From Streptomyces yangpuensis (GTDB lineage Bacteria; Actinomycetota; Actinomycetes; Streptomycetales; Streptomycetaceae): 51,588 nucleotides of DNA. The translations under genes were made by a program, and so were the position numbers. Positions 25,282 to 34,185 of the stretch are shown here, in pieces (positions within the stretch are counted from its first letter, which is position 1; every line of letters starts with the position of its first letter). The stretch spans positions 1,965,144-2,016,731 of the forward strand of contig NZ_LBMK01000002.1 in NCBI RefSeq assembly GCF_001005295.1. The letters are read 5' to 3'. The notes beneath the pieces were generated by a model. The model worked only from the letters and a program-made list of their open reading frames with translations, ran no database searches and was not told the origin of the DNA.

Positions 25282-26963
25282 CGGACGGTTCCTTCGGTGG
25301 TGGGTTCGGGTGCGGGTGCGGGTGCGGGTACGGGTGCCGCGGCACCGGTGTCGGCGTCGGCTTCGGCACCGGCGTCGGTGTCAGCGACGGGCAGGGTGAA
25401 GACGATCCGGGTCCCGTCGCTGTGATCGGTGTCGATCCGGATGCGCCCGCCCGCGTGTTCGACGATCTTCTTGCAGAGCGAGAGTCCTATACCGGTGCCG
25501 CCATAGCTCTCCCGGCCGTGCAGCCGCTGGAAGATGACGAAGACCTTCTCGGCGAACTCGGCGGGTACGCCGATGCCGTTGTCCGTGACGGTGAACGTGT
25601 GGAAGCCCGGCTCCGCGCCGGGGCCGTCCACCAGGGCCACCTCGACGCGCGGAGCACGGTCGGGAGAGCGGAACTTGACGGCGTTGCCCACCAGGTTCTG
25701 CCACAGCATCGTCAGGAGCGTCGGGTCGCCCACCACGTCCGGGAGCCGCTCGGGCCGCGTGATCTCCGCGCCGCTCTCCTCCACCGCGGTGCCCAGATTG
25801 CGCAGCGCCCGGTCCAGAGGGCCGTCCATCGCGACGGTCTCGCGCGCATCCTGCACGCGGCCCACCCGGGAGAAGGTCAGCAGGTCGTTGATGAGTACCT
25901 GCATCCGCTTGGCGCCGTCGACGGCGAAGCCGATGTACTGCACGCCGCGCTCGTCCAGCCGGTCCCCGTAGCGCTTCTCCAGCAGCTGGCAGAAGGAGGC
26001 CACCTTGCGCAGCGGCTCCTGGAGGTCGTGCGAGGCCACGTACGCGAACTGCTCCAGCTCCGCGTTGGAGCGGCGCAGCTCCACGGCCTGCGCGTCCAGT
26101 TCGACGGCGATGCGGTCGAGCCGCTCGGCATTGCGACGTGAGGCCTTCAGGTCGGCCACGGTCCGGTGCCGCATGGCCTCCACCGCGCGGGCCAGGTCCT
26201 GCAGGTCGGAGGGGCCGCGCAGGGGGATCTCCTCCTCGAACGCCCCGTCCGCGACGCGCTGGGAGGCGGTCCGCACCAGCGCGAGGGGCCGCAGCACGCC
26301 CACGTGGAGCAGGGCGGCGAGGGCCGAGCCGGCCAGCAGGAAGGCCACGACGATCGCCAGGAGGATGTGGTCGCGCTGCGAGCGCGCTTCGCCGAAGGTG
26401 GTGCGGGCGTCGGCCTGTATGCCGTCCAGGTGGGCCTGCTGGGCGGCGATGCGACGGCGGACCTCGTCGAAGCGCTCCTTGCCGGCCTGCAGGGAGGGTG
26501 CGGCGGTGCCGTTCTCCACGGAGGCGATGGCCGGCACCGCGAACTGTTCGCGCCAGGTCCGGGCGGCCTCCTGGACCGCTGCCAGATCCTCGCGCACGTC
26601 GTCGTCGCCGTCGAGGACCACGGCCAGACGCTGCGCGGCCGCGATCTCGTCGGCCAGCCCCCGTTCGTACGGTTCCAGCAGCGCGGGTTCGTCGGCCAGC
26701 AGGTAGCCGCGGACCCCGGTCTCCTGGTCCAGCAGGGCCGTCTCCAGCCGCAGGGCGTCCCGCTGGGCGGGCAGGATCCGGTCGACGAGCCGGTTCCCCG
26801 CCGTGGTGGTGTGGGACAGGAGGGCGGCGCCGAGCGCGCCCGTGCCGACGACCATGAGGGCGAGCACGACCAGCACGGTGGTCAGCCAGCCCTGGAGGCT
26901 CGGCCCTCGGCGCTCCGCGGCCCGTCCTCGGGGTGTCTGGGGAGGTGGTGTGGGGGAGTTCAC
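25278..26963 (-). CDS. CHASE3-type sensor histidine kinase
   Basis: 561 residues from a GTG at 26963 that overlaps the phosphatase stop. A first membrane segment at about 26-47, an outside helical CHASE3-like domain with E-T-G-V-R-G-Y-L-L, a second segment at about 205-225, a HAMP linker, then the phytochrome-like HisKA box (Y-V-A-S-H-D-L-Q-E-P-L-R-K-V, with the phosphorylated His) and HATPase with N-L-V-G-N-A-V-K-F, D-N-G-I-G-V and G-T-G-I-G-L. The C-terminal 30 residues are an Ala/Pro/Asp-rich tail encoded by a GGGTGC hexamer repeat (25308-25337). It should phosphorylate the receiver protein encoded next and perhaps the receiver domain of the phosphatase upstream. Confidence 0.92.
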   Translation of the reverse strand: MNSPTPPPQTPRGRAAERRGPSLQGWLTTVLVVLALMVVGTGALGAALLSHTTTAGNRLVDRILPAQRDALRLETALLDQETGVRGYLLADEPALLEPYERGLADEIAAAQRLAVVLDGDDDVREDLAAVQEAARTWREQFAVPAIASVENGTAAPSLQAGKERFDEVRRRIAAQQAHLDGIQADARTTFGEARSQRDHILLAIVVAFLLAGSALAALLHVGVLRPLALVRTASQRVADGAFEEEIPLRGPSDLQDLARAVEAMRHRTVADLKASRRNAERLDRIAVELDAQAVELRRSNAELEQFAYVASHDLQEPLRKVASFCQLLEKRYGDRLDERGVQYIGFAVDGAKRMQVLINDLLTFSRVGRVQDARETVAMDGPLDRALRNLGTAVEESGAEITRPERLPDVVGDPTLLTMLWQNLVGNAVKFRSPDRAPRVEVALVDGPGAEPGFHTFTVTDNGIGVPAEFAEKVFVIFQRLHGRESYGGTGIGLSLCKKIVEHAGGRIRIDTDHSDGTRIVFTLPVADTDAGAEADADTGAAAPVPAPAPAPEPTTEGTVR

Positions 26964-28261
26964 GTGGGGGAGTTCCATTCGAGGTGGAGGACGGCGACGT
27001 CGTCGGCGAGGCCGCCCCAGTCCGCGGCGAGGCCCTGCGCCGTCTGGATCAGGGTGTCGACGAACGGCTCGGCGGGCAGGTCGGTGTGCTTGCGGGCGAT
27101 CTCCAGGAGGCCGTCCTCGTCGAGGCGGTCGGAGCCCGGGCCGACGCGCCCCTCGATCAGGCCGTCCGTGAAGAGCATCACGGCGCCGCCCGCCCCCACG
27201 GCCACCTCGGTGACGGGCCAGCCGGCGCCCCAGCCGGGCACGATGCCCAGCGCCGGTCCTCCGGGGACGGTGCGCAGCTCCACGCCGGCCGCGGAACGGA
27301 TCAGGAAACCCGGGTGCCCGGCGCGCTGTACCGATACGGCGTGGGTGCCCGCGGGGCGGGTGAGGCAGACGAGGGTGGCGAAGATCTCCGGGCCGGAGCG
27401 TTCCGCCAGCAGGATCCGCTCCAGGAGGCCGAGCAGTTCGGCGCCGCGGGCGCCCGCCATCACGAAGGACCGCCAGGCCACGCGCAGGCACACGCCGAGC
27501 GCCGCCTCGCTGGGGCCGTGGCCCGAGACGTCGCCGACGACGGCGTGCGTGGCCCCGTCGGGTGTCTGGACGACATCGTAGAAGTCGCCGCCGAGCAGCG
27601 TCTGGGCCCGTCCGGGGTGGTAGCGGGCGCAGACGGTGACGGTGTCCGCCACGTCGTCGAGCAGCAGCGGGGTGGGCAGCAGGCCGCGTTCGAGCCGCGC
27701 GTTCTCCTCGGCGCGCAGTCGGCCCGCCTGGAGGGCGGCGGCCGCGAGCTCGGTGCGCTTGCGCTGGATCGCGTAGCGGATGGCCCGCATGAAGACGTCG
27801 GCCTCCAGGCGGCCCTTGACCAGGTAGTCCTGGGCCCCGGCCGCGACGGCGCTCAGCCCCGCCCGCTCCTCCGACAGGCCCGTCAGGACGACGACCGCGG
27901 CCTCGGCGGACACGGCGAGGACCTTCTCCAGCCCCTCCAGCCCCTGGGCGTCCGGCAGGTGCAGGTCGAGCAGGACGCACTCGGGGGCCTCGGCCTCCAG
28001 CAGGTGCAGCGCGTCGGCGAGGGAGCGGGCGCGGCCGAGACGGACCTCGATCCCGCTGTCCTCCACGAGTTCCTCGACGAGCACGGCGTCGCCCTCGTCG
28101 TCCTCGATGAGCAGGACGTACGGCGGTACGCCGTTCCACAGGGCCAGCGAGTCGTCCGGTTCTCCGGATTCCGCGAAGGACGCCTGCCGGGGCCGGATCA
28201 CCGGCTGCTGCGGCGTGCGGGCGGCCGGGCGCTGGGCCCCGAGCCCGGAAATGCTCACCAT
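26960..28261 (-). CDS. Receiver-domain PP2C (RsbU/SpoIIE-type) phosphatase
   Basis: 433 residues. Residues about 45-165 are a receiver domain (L-L-I-E-D-D-E-G-D, phospho-Asp in V-L-L-D-L-H-L-P, Lys in L-V-K-G); about 200-430 form the SpoIIE phosphatase with all metal motifs, G-G-D-F-Y-D-V-V, V-V-G-D-V-S-G-H-G and L-A-D-D-V-A-V-L. It should dephosphorylate STAS anti-anti-sigma proteins when its receiver is charged. First gene of a coupled set phosphatase-kinase-regulator, each overlapping the next by 4 bp. The ATG at 28261 is used; the ribosome binding site is weak. A TTGCC-N4-GGCAA palindrome lies 84 bp upstream. Confidence 0.92.
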   Translation of the reverse strand: MVSISGLGAQRPAARTPQQPVIRPRQASFAESGEPDDSLALWNGVPPYVLLIEDDEGDAVLVEELVEDSGIEVRLGRARSLADALHLLEAEAPECVLLDLHLPDAQGLEGLEKVLAVSAEAAVVVLTGLSEERAGLSAVAAGAQDYLVKGRLEADVFMRAIRYAIQRKRTELAAAALQAGRLRAEENARLERGLLPTPLLLDDVADTVTVCARYHPGRAQTLLGGDFYDVVQTPDGATHAVVGDVSGHGPSEAALGVCLRVAWRSFVMAGARGAELLGLLERILLAERSGPEIFATLVCLTRPAGTHAVSVQRAGHPGFLIRSAAGVELRTVPGGPALGIVPGWGAGWPVTEVAVGAGGAVMLFTDGLIEGRVGPGSDRLDEDGLLEIARKHTDLPAEPFVDTLIQTAQGLAADWGGLADDVAVLHLEWNSPT

Positions 28262-28344
28262 GGCGTCGCGTCTGCCCCTTCTCATCTCGGACGGCGGACG
28301 CCCGACGGACGCCGGGTTGCGTCGGACAAGCCTAGAGTGATCAT

Positions 28345-28358
28345 TTGCCGTCAGGCAA
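28345..28358. promoter_or_regulatory. TTGCC-N4-GGCAA palindrome, likely regulator operator
   Basis: Perfect 5-bp arms (TTGCC GTCA GGCAA) in an A/T-rich patch between the MarR gene and the receiver-PP2C gene. The same 14-bp pattern occurs at 35482 in front of another PP2C gene, at nearly the same distance from the start codon. The spacing and length suit a MarR-type dimer. Confidence 0.6.
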
Positions 28359-28446
28359 TATTTTACGAACTCAATGATTCTGCCATGCCGACGGAGTGGC
28401 GGTGAACCGCCCCCGCGGACCGGTAGGGGCCGGGTGAATGCGGCCG

Positions 28447-28971
28447 TCAGGCGCTGTCGGGGACCTGTGTCGACGCCGGCGGGGCGGAGGCCTCCGTGGC
28501 CGCGGGCGGGGAGCCGGCCGGGTACAGGCCAGCGGCCGCCTCCCGGAACGCGGCCAGCCCCGTCATCAGCGCCTCCACCGCATCGGGCGCCATCCGCCCG
28601 AGCACGGCCGACAGCTCGCGCACCCGGATCGCCCGCCGTTCGTCGAGCAGGGTCCGCCCCTGGGGGGTGAGGCGCACCTCCACCTCGCGCCGCCGGGACG
28701 GGTGGGGCGAGCGGGCCAGCAGCCCCATGGCCTCCAGCCGGTCGCAGAGCCGGGTGACCGAGGGCGGACGGGAGCCGAGCACCTCGCCCAGGGTCCGCAG
28801 GTTGACGCCCTCGGCGGCCTCGACGGCGAGCAGCGCCCGCAGCTGCGACGGCGAGACGGCGGGTGTCACACCGTCCTGGCCCCTGGCGTGCAGCACCGCG
28901 AGGAGTTCCGCCGCGGCGGCCAGGGCCGCGGCCGGGTCCTCGTACGCGCCGGAGGGGCCGGGACGGGGCAT
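28447..28971 (-). CDS. MarR-family transcriptional regulator
   Basis: 174 residues, winged helix of the MarR type with recognition-helix region R-P-P-S-V-T-R-L-C-D-R-L-E-A-M-G-L and wing R-R-R-E-V-E-V-R-L-T-P-Q-G. It is a clear paralogue of the MarR gene at 30414, which has an almost equal P-P-S-V-T-R-L-C-D-R-L stretch. It lies just upstream of the receiver-PP2C operon on the same strand, and the palindrome at 28345 is in the gap, so it probably controls that operon. Start ATG 28971 has only a poor ribosome binding site. Ligand unknown. Confidence 0.88.
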   Translation of the reverse strand: MPRPGPSGAYEDPAAALAAAAELLAVLHARGQDGVTPAVSPSQLRALLAVEAAEGVNLRTLGEVLGSRPPSVTRLCDRLEAMGLLARSPHPSRRREVEVRLTPQGRTLLDERRAIRVRELSAVLGRMAPDAVEALMTGLAAFREAAAGLYPAGSPPAATEASAPPASTQVPDSA

Positions 28972-29080
28972 GCCACCACTGTGCCACCGTCCGCCGCGGT
29001 CGGCCCCGCTGCCATGACCTCGCCGCTGTGCCCCCGCGCCGTGACCGTCGGCCGTGACCGCTCGCGGCTGCCGCCCGCAG

Positions 29081-30313
29081 CTACCGCTCGCCGACGCCCG
29101 CGTCCGTACCGGTCCGGCCGTGCCAGTCGAGGCAGACGACCATCGCGTCGTCCGAGGCGTCGACGCCGCCCCGGTACCCCGGCAGCTCCTCCAGCAGCGC
29201 CCGCGGCACCTGCGAGGGAGGCAGCAGCCGCGTGTTCATGACCGCCCGGGTCAGCGCGTGCAGACCGTACGGCTCCCCGGCGGGGGAGAGCACGTCGTAC
29301 ACGCCGTCGCTGAGGAAGAACAGCCGGTCCCCGGGCAGCACCCGGAAGCGCTGGCAGGTATAGACGGTGTCCTCGAACATGCCGAGCGGCAGCTGCGCCT
29401 CCAGACCGACCGGCTCCACGACCCCGCCGCGCAGCCGCCAGACCCGGGGCGACCCGGCGTCGATCACCTCCACCTCCCCGGTGTCCAGATCGAAGCGGAG
29501 CAGCAGCATCGCCACGTGCAGCCGCCCCTGGTACTGGCCGTAGAGGGCCTGGTCGGCCAGGGCCGCCTGGTCGGCGAGGCCGAGCCCGGCCCGCCGCGCG
29601 TTGCGCAGGGCGCTGACGGCGAGACTCGTCAGCAACGCCGCGTCGATGCCCTCGCCCATGCCGTTGTTGACGGTCAGCGTCAGATGGTCGGCGGAGGCCG
29701 ACCAGTCGAAGCTGTCGCCGAAGATGGCGTACGCGGGCTCCAGTTGGGCCCCGAGGTCGTACTCGGGCCGGGAACACGACCGCCCCGGCAGCAGCTGCCA
29801 CTGCATCTCGGCGGCCAGGGTGAGCCGCTTGGCCCGGCGCGCCTGCAGGAAGAAGTCGGTGTCGCGGTCGGCGACGAGGATCTCGTGGGCCAGCGCGTCG
29901 GCCACGTCCTGCAGCGGGCCGATGCGTCCGGCGACCGGGACCCCGGCCGGGTAGCGGACGCTCAGGACCCCCAGCCGGTCGCCGCGCACGCTCACCGGCA
30001 GGTGCACGACGGCCCCGTCCGCCCCGGCGACCACATGCGGCTCCTGGGCGCCGAAGGCCCGCCCCTCGGCGCTGTTGTACGCCGACACGGAATCGGTGGT
30101 GAAGGGCTGCGCCGTGACGGGCTGGAGCCGTGCCGAGGCGTAGTCCGCCATCAGCAGTTCGGCGCCGGCCGCTCCGTGCTCGCGGGCCAGGATGGCCCGG
30201 ACCACCTCGAACAGTTCGTGCGGCGCGGCGCCGCGCAGCACACGCTCGACGCCCCCGCCGCCCACGGCCTTCCCGCCGCCACTGACCTTGCCACCGTTTC
30301 CGCCCTCGGTCAC
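29081..30313 (-). CDS. GAF-PP2C (SpoIIE-type) phosphatase with altered metal motif
   Basis: About 410 residues. The first half is a GAF-like sensor (H-E-L-F-E-V-V-R-A-I-L, then V-S-V-R-G-D-R-L-G-V-L-S-V-R-Y), the second a SpoIIE/PP2C domain. The usual G-G-D-x-x-D motif reads F-G-D-S-F-D-W and the usual Asp-x-x-Gly-His-Gly motif reads N-N-G-M-G-E-G, so one metal-binding Asp is Asn; the final Asp-Asp in A-S-D-D-A-M-V-V is kept. Catalysis may be weakened or metal use changed. GTG 30313 has a plausible upstream AGGTG box; TTG 30346 gives a longer form. Divergent from the second MarR gene. Confidence 0.85.
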   Translation of the reverse strand: MTEGGNGGKVSGGGKAVGGGGVERVLRGAAPHELFEVVRAILAREHGAAGAELLMADYASARLQPVTAQPFTTDSVSAYNSAEGRAFGAQEPHVVAGADGAVVHLPVSVRGDRLGVLSVRYPAGVPVAGRIGPLQDVADALAHEILVADRDTDFFLQARRAKRLTLAAEMQWQLLPGRSCSRPEYDLGAQLEPAYAIFGDSFDWSASADHLTLTVNNGMGEGIDAALLTSLAVSALRNARRAGLGLADQAALADQALYGQYQGRLHVAMLLLRFDLDTGEVEVIDAGSPRVWRLRGGVVEPVGLEAQLPLGMFEDTVYTCQRFRVLPGDRLFFLSDGVYDVLSPAGEPYGLHALTRAVMNTRLLPPSQVPRALLEELPGYRGGVDASDDAMVVCLDWHGRTGTDAGVGER

Positions 30314-30352
30314 CGGCCCCGCACCTGTCTCTCTCGCAACTGCCAAGATGGG

Positions 30353-30398
30353 GGACTACGAAGCCGCCGGTCCGCCGGGGAGGGGCTGCGCGTAGTCC
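30353..30398. promoter_or_regulatory. Inverted repeat in the divergent PP2C/MarR promoter gap
   Basis: GGACTACG at 30353-30360 and CGTAGTCC at 30391-30398 are exact reverse complements separated by 30 bp. The span fills most of the gap between the divergent phosphatase and MarR genes, ending 15 bp before the MarR ATG, so it may serve autoregulation. Confidence 0.4.
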
Positions 30399-30413
30399 GG
30401 TAGGGAGTGTCAC

Positions 30414-30914
30414 ATGAGTCAGCGGTCGATCGGCTCCCCGAAGCCCGTCGTGTCGGCGGCGGCGCAGATGAGCGAGCTGATCGAGCTGTTGGAGGTGGTC
30501 TGGGAACGGGGCCGGGACACCGCCAGCGCCCCGCCGGTCTCCTCCGCACAGGCCCGGGTGCTGTTCCTCGTCGAGGCGAACGTCCAACTCAACCTGCGTG
30601 AGCTCGGCAGGCTGCTGGAGGCGGCCCCGCCGTCCGTCACCCGGCTCTGCGACCGGTTGCAGGCCGTCGGCTTCCTCGAACGGCACCCCGGGGCCGACGA
30701 CCGCCGGGAGGTACTGCTCCGCCTGACGCCCACGGGCCGGACGTATCTCGAACGGCTGCGCGCCCGCAGGCAGGAGGTGCTGGCCGAGGCGATGGCCGCG
30801 ATGCCGGAAGCCTCCCGGGCCGCTCTGGCGACGGGGCTCGCCGACTTCTGCGCGGCGGTCGCGAAGCCGCTCCGGCTGCCGTCCCCCGAGTCCTTCACCA
30901 CCAGGACGGCCTGA
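30414..30914 (+). CDS. MarR-family transcriptional regulator
   Basis: 166 residues, ATG at 30414 with an AGGGAG box. Winged-helix region L-R-E-L-G-R-L-L-E-A-A-P-P-S-V-T-R-L-C-D-R-L and wing D-D-R-R-E-V-L-L-R-L-T-P-T-G. Paralogue of the MarR protein encoded at 28447. Placed back to back with the GAF-PP2C gene, it likely controls both itself and that phosphatase, and could also bind the palindromes at 28345 and 35482. It contains no cysteine in the DNA-binding half, so redox sensing of the OhrR kind is not supported. Confidence 0.9.
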   Translation: MSQRSIGSPKPVVSAAAQMSELIELLEVVWERGRDTASAPPVSSAQARVLFLVEANVQLNLRELGRLLEAAPPSVTRLCDRLQAVGFLERHPGADDRREVLLRLTPTGRTYLERLRARRQEVLAEAMAAMPEASRAALATGLADFCAAVAKPLRLPSPESFTTRTA

Positions 30915-30953
30915 ACCGGCCCGGGCGTCAGCGGTGGCCGTCGCCGGTGGGCG

Positions 30954-33413
30954 TCAGCGGGCCGCAGTCGCCCAGCTGCCGGCCCGCACGGCGAACACCG
31001 TCAGCCGCCGGTTCACCGTGTCCCCGTGGCCGTCGAAGGCGACACGGCCCGTGACCCCGTCGAAGGCCAGCCGCGACACGGCCCGCGGCACCTCGGCCCG
31101 GGCGTTGCCCGGAAGGGTGCCGCCGTGGGCCGCCGCGACGGCCTTCACCGCTTCGATGAGGGTCCAGGCCGCGTCGTACGCGTACGGACCATACCAGCCG
31201 GCCTCCTCCGGGTACCCGGCCTTCCGGTACCGGGCGAGGAACTCCTGCCCCGCCGCCGAATCCGCGGCGGGCACACCGATGTTGGTCGCGAGGTCGCCCT
31301 CGGCCTTCGGGTTCGACGTGAGGTACTGCTGGTCGAAGATGCCGTCGCCACCCATCAGGGGGACGGTCACCCCCGCCTGCTTCAGCTGCTGGGAGAGCTG
31401 CGCCGCGGTGTCGTAGTAACCGCCGAAGTAGACGGCGTCGGCACCCGAGGAGCGCGCCCGCTCGGCGAGTCCGGCGAAGGCGCGTTCCTCCGGATCGACC
31501 TGCTCCGTACCGACGACGGTTCCACCGAGCTTGCTGAACTCGGCCCTGAACCCGGAGGCGAGGGCCGTACCGTGGGCGCTCGCGTCGTCGACCACGTAGA
31601 GCTTGGTCTTCTTCGCCTCGCGGTACAGGTACCGGGCGGCGAACGGCCCCTGGTCGACGTCCGTGGCCAGGGTGCGGAAGTACGTGGAGTACGGGCGGGT
31701 CCGGGTGCCCGCCGCCCAGTCGGGGCCGAGCGTCAGCACGGGGTCGGTGTTGCCCGGTGACACGACGGCCAGGTCCGCCTGGGCGAGCGGCGCCACCAGG
31801 GTCTTGGCGACACCGGAGTTGAGCGGGCCCACCACTCCCAGCACCTTCTCGTCGGACACGAACCGGGCGGCGTTGGCTGCACCCTTGGCGGGGTCGGCCC
31901 CGTCGTCCAGGGACTTGATCTCGAAGGTCACGCCGGGCACGTGCCCGGTCTCGTTGGCGGTCCTGACGGCCAGGTCGGCGGAGTTCATGACCCCGGTGCC
32001 CATCGCGGACAGGCCGCCGCTGAGCGGTGCGTCCACCCCGATCACCACGGTGACGGAGGAAGAGGAAGGGACCGCCCCACTGCCGGCCGAACCGCCGTTG
32101 CGGCGCGCGTCATCACCCTGCGTGAGGGTCCAGGTCAGGACGGAGCCCGCGGCGAGCGTGGCCAGCACCGTGCCGAGTACGACGGAGCGGCGGGTGAGGC
32201 TGCGCCGCCCCGCGGCGGGCCCCGCGCCCTGCTCCCGGTCCGGTGCGGTCTGGTGCGCCGTCGGCGCCTCGGACGGAGGCGCGGGCACGGTCGGACGGGT
32301 CGGCCGGTCCGGCACCGGGTGCTGCGGGACGCCGCCGGAGGCCTCGGCGTCCGCGACCGTGGGGGTCGGTGGCGGCGGGGGCGTCGTCGACGGTGCGGGC
32401 TCGGAGGCGGAGGTGGAGGCGGCCTCGGTGGCTGAGGCGGCCCCGGCCACCGGCTCCCGCTCCGGTACGTGGGGCGTCCGCGGGTCGGGGGCGGGCGCCG
32501 GAGCGCCCCCGGGCTCGCTCCGCTGTTCGTCGCCGTGGCCGTGGCCGTGGCCGTCGCCGCCGGCCGGTTCGGGCACGGGCACGGCCGGGGTGGAGTCCAG
32601 CACCGCTGCGAGCATTTCGGCCGCTTCCGCGGCGCCCGCACGCAGCGCCGGATCCTTGGTGAGGAGCGCGTCCAGTACGGGTGCCAGCGGGCCGGCATGG
32701 ACCGGTGGCCGGTGAGGACGGGTGAACACGGCCACGGCGAGGGCGTGCAGGCCCTCCGCCTCGAACGGCGGGTGCCCCTCGACGGCGTGGTAGAGGGTGG
32801 CGCCGAGCGCCCACAGGTCGTTGGCGGCGGTGGGGCGCTTGCCCTCCAACTGCTCCGGGGGCATGTACTGGGGCGTGCCGATGACGATCCCGCTGTGGCT
32901 GAGCTTGGTCGTGGCGTCCGCGAGGTGGGCGATGCCGAAGTCCGTGAGGACGACACGGTCCTTGGTCAGGAGCACGTTGTCCGGCTTGATGTCGCGGTGC
33001 ACGATACGCGCCTTGTGCGCCTCGGCCAGCGCGTCGAGCATGGCGGCGCCGATCTGCGCCACCCGCCGCACGGGCAGCCGGCCCCCGCTGCGGATCGCGG
33101 CGGCCAGCGACTCGCCGCGGATCAGCTCCATGACGATGACCGGAGCGCCCCGGTGCTCCACGACGTCATGGATGGTGATGATCCCCGGGTGGCTGAGAGT
33201 GACCGCTGCCCGGGCCTCGCCGGTGAACCGCCGCAGCAGCGCGGCACGGTCCTCGTCTTCCATGCCGGGCGGGAAGAGGATCTCCTTGACGGTGACCTCG
33301 CGCCCGAAAAGATGCTGGTCGACGCCGCGCCAGACCCGGCCCATGCCGCCTTGGCCGATGCGCTCGACCAGCTGGTAGCGGCCGGAGATGAGTTCGGGGG
33401 TGTGCTCGGTCAC
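30954..33413 (-). CDS. Ser/Thr kinase fused to ABC-type substrate-binding domain
   Basis: 819 residues. Residues 10-275 are a Hanks-type kinase: G-Q-G-G-M-G-R-V, Lys43 in V-T-V-K-E-I, H-R-D-I-K-P-D-N with Asp141, D-F-G at 158-160 and P-P-E-Q. A Pro-rich linker of about 130 residues follows, then one membrane helix at about 410-430 and an extracellular domain from 455 to the end that is a branched-chain amino-acid-type periplasmic-binding fold (V-V-I-G-V-D-A-P-L-S-G, G-V-V-G-P-L-N-S-G, Y-F-G-G-Y-Y-D-T-A). It reads as a one-piece receptor kinase sensing a small molecule. The GTG at 33413 is chosen; a second GTG is 6 bp upstream, and no ribosome binding site is seen, so the message may be leaderless. 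Confidence 0.9.
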   Translation of the reverse strand: MTEHTPELISGRYQLVERIGQGGMGRVWRGVDQHLFGREVTVKEILFPPGMEDEDRAALLRRFTGEARAAVTLSHPGIITIHDVVEHRGAPVIVMELIRGESLAAAIRSGGRLPVRRVAQIGAAMLDALAEAHKARIVHRDIKPDNVLLTKDRVVLTDFGIAHLADATTKLSHSGIVIGTPQYMPPEQLEGKRPTAANDLWALGATLYHAVEGHPPFEAEGLHALAVAVFTRPHRPPVHAGPLAPVLDALLTKDPALRAGAAEAAEMLAAVLDSTPAVPVPEPAGGDGHGHGHGDEQRSEPGGAPAPAPDPRTPHVPEREPVAGAASATEAASTSASEPAPSTTPPPPPTPTVADAEASGGVPQHPVPDRPTRPTVPAPPSEAPTAHQTAPDREQGAGPAAGRRSLTRRSVVLGTVLATLAAGSVLTWTLTQGDDARRNGGSAGSGAVPSSSSVTVVIGVDAPLSGGLSAMGTGVMNSADLAVRTANETGHVPGVTFEIKSLDDGADPAKGAANAARFVSDEKVLGVVGPLNSGVAKTLVAPLAQADLAVVSPGNTDPVLTLGPDWAAGTRTRPYSTYFRTLATDVDQGPFAARYLYREAKKTKLYVVDDASAHGTALASGFRAEFSKLGGTVVGTEQVDPEERAFAGLAERARSSGADAVYFGGYYDTAAQLSQQLKQAGVTVPLMGGDGIFDQQYLTSNPKAEGDLATNIGVPAADSAAGQEFLARYRKAGYPEEAGWYGPYAYDAAWTLIEAVKAVAAAHGGTLPGNARAEVPRAVSRLAFDGVTGRVAFDGHGDTVNRRLTVFAVRAGSWATAAR

Positions 33414-33589
33414 GCGCACACTGTAAGTCCTGATGGGCCGATCGGGTGCCGAAAGTATGGCTTGATCACGCCTGGGGGACGCGGGCGCGGGCGGGGGTGC
33501 GCAACGCCCTCGGGCAGGAGCGCAATGCCCTCGCATAGGGTGGGCCGACCCCGCCGGAACGGTCCGCGACCCCCGAGGAGCGACACCCC

Positions 33590-33883
33590 ATGCACATGGT
33601 CTTCGCCGGCCGAATGATCGAGTGGCGTGGGCCTGCGCCGTTCTTCTTCGTCCCGGTGCCGGAAGAACAGTCCGCCGACGTCCGGGAGGTGGCCTCGGCC
33701 GCCACGTACGGATGGGGCGTCGTCCCCGTCGAGGCCCGCATCGCTGACGTCGCCTTCGGGACGTCGCTGTTCCCGAGGGACGGCGGGTACCTGCTGCCCC
33801 TCAAGAGCGCCGTCCGAGCACCGCTGGGACTGGCACCGGGGGACGAGGTCACCGTCGAGATGACCGTGGTCCTGCCGGGCTGA
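33590..33883 (+). CDS. DUF1905-family protein
   Basis: 97 residues. The order F-x-G-R-x-I-E-W-R-G-P-A-P-F-F-F-V-P-V-P, V-E-A-R-I, F-P-R-D-G-G-Y-L-L-P-L-K and G-D-E-V-T-V is the DUF1905 beta-barrel pattern, full length. The function of the family is not known. ATG 33590 is preceded by a GAGGAGCGAC box. Monocistronic, divergent from the kinase fusion. Confidence 0.9.
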   Translation: MHMVFAGRMIEWRGPAPFFFVPVPEEQSADVREVASAATYGWGVVPVEARIADVAFGTSLFPRDGGYLLPLKSAVRAPLGLAPGDEVTVEMTVVLPG

Positions 33884-34185
33884 CGCCGGTTGCGGGAGGT
33901 GCCCGCCGGGCTGCTGCCGCCGGTGGCCCGCTGCCCGGGGGCGGCGGTACGAGCGCCGACGCCGGGGGTTCGCCGGACAGCTGGTCTCCGGCGCGGGGAG
34001 GCGGCCGGGACGCGCGGTGTCCGGGTGCCGTACGGGACCGGCGGCAGCCCGCCGTCCAGCCGGGCCTGCCGCACGGCGCAGGGGGAGGACGCCGTGCGGC
34101 CGAGCCCGCACCGGAAGCCGTTCGCTTCCGATGCCACGCGTCTGACCCGGAACACCACCGCCAAACACCCTTGACGGCAACAAAT
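33884..34185. other. Gap after DUF1905 gene
   Basis: 302 bp with no confident gene. A plus frame from 33890 to 34174 gives an Arg/Ala/Pro-rich product without pattern. The last 60 bp are A/T-richer and may hold a promoter. Nothing recognised. Confidence 0.3.

Noticed and set aside
25308..25337. GGGTGC hexamer run as a possible regulatory repeat
   Set aside because: It lies inside the coding end of the histidine kinase and simply encodes an Ala/Pro tail.
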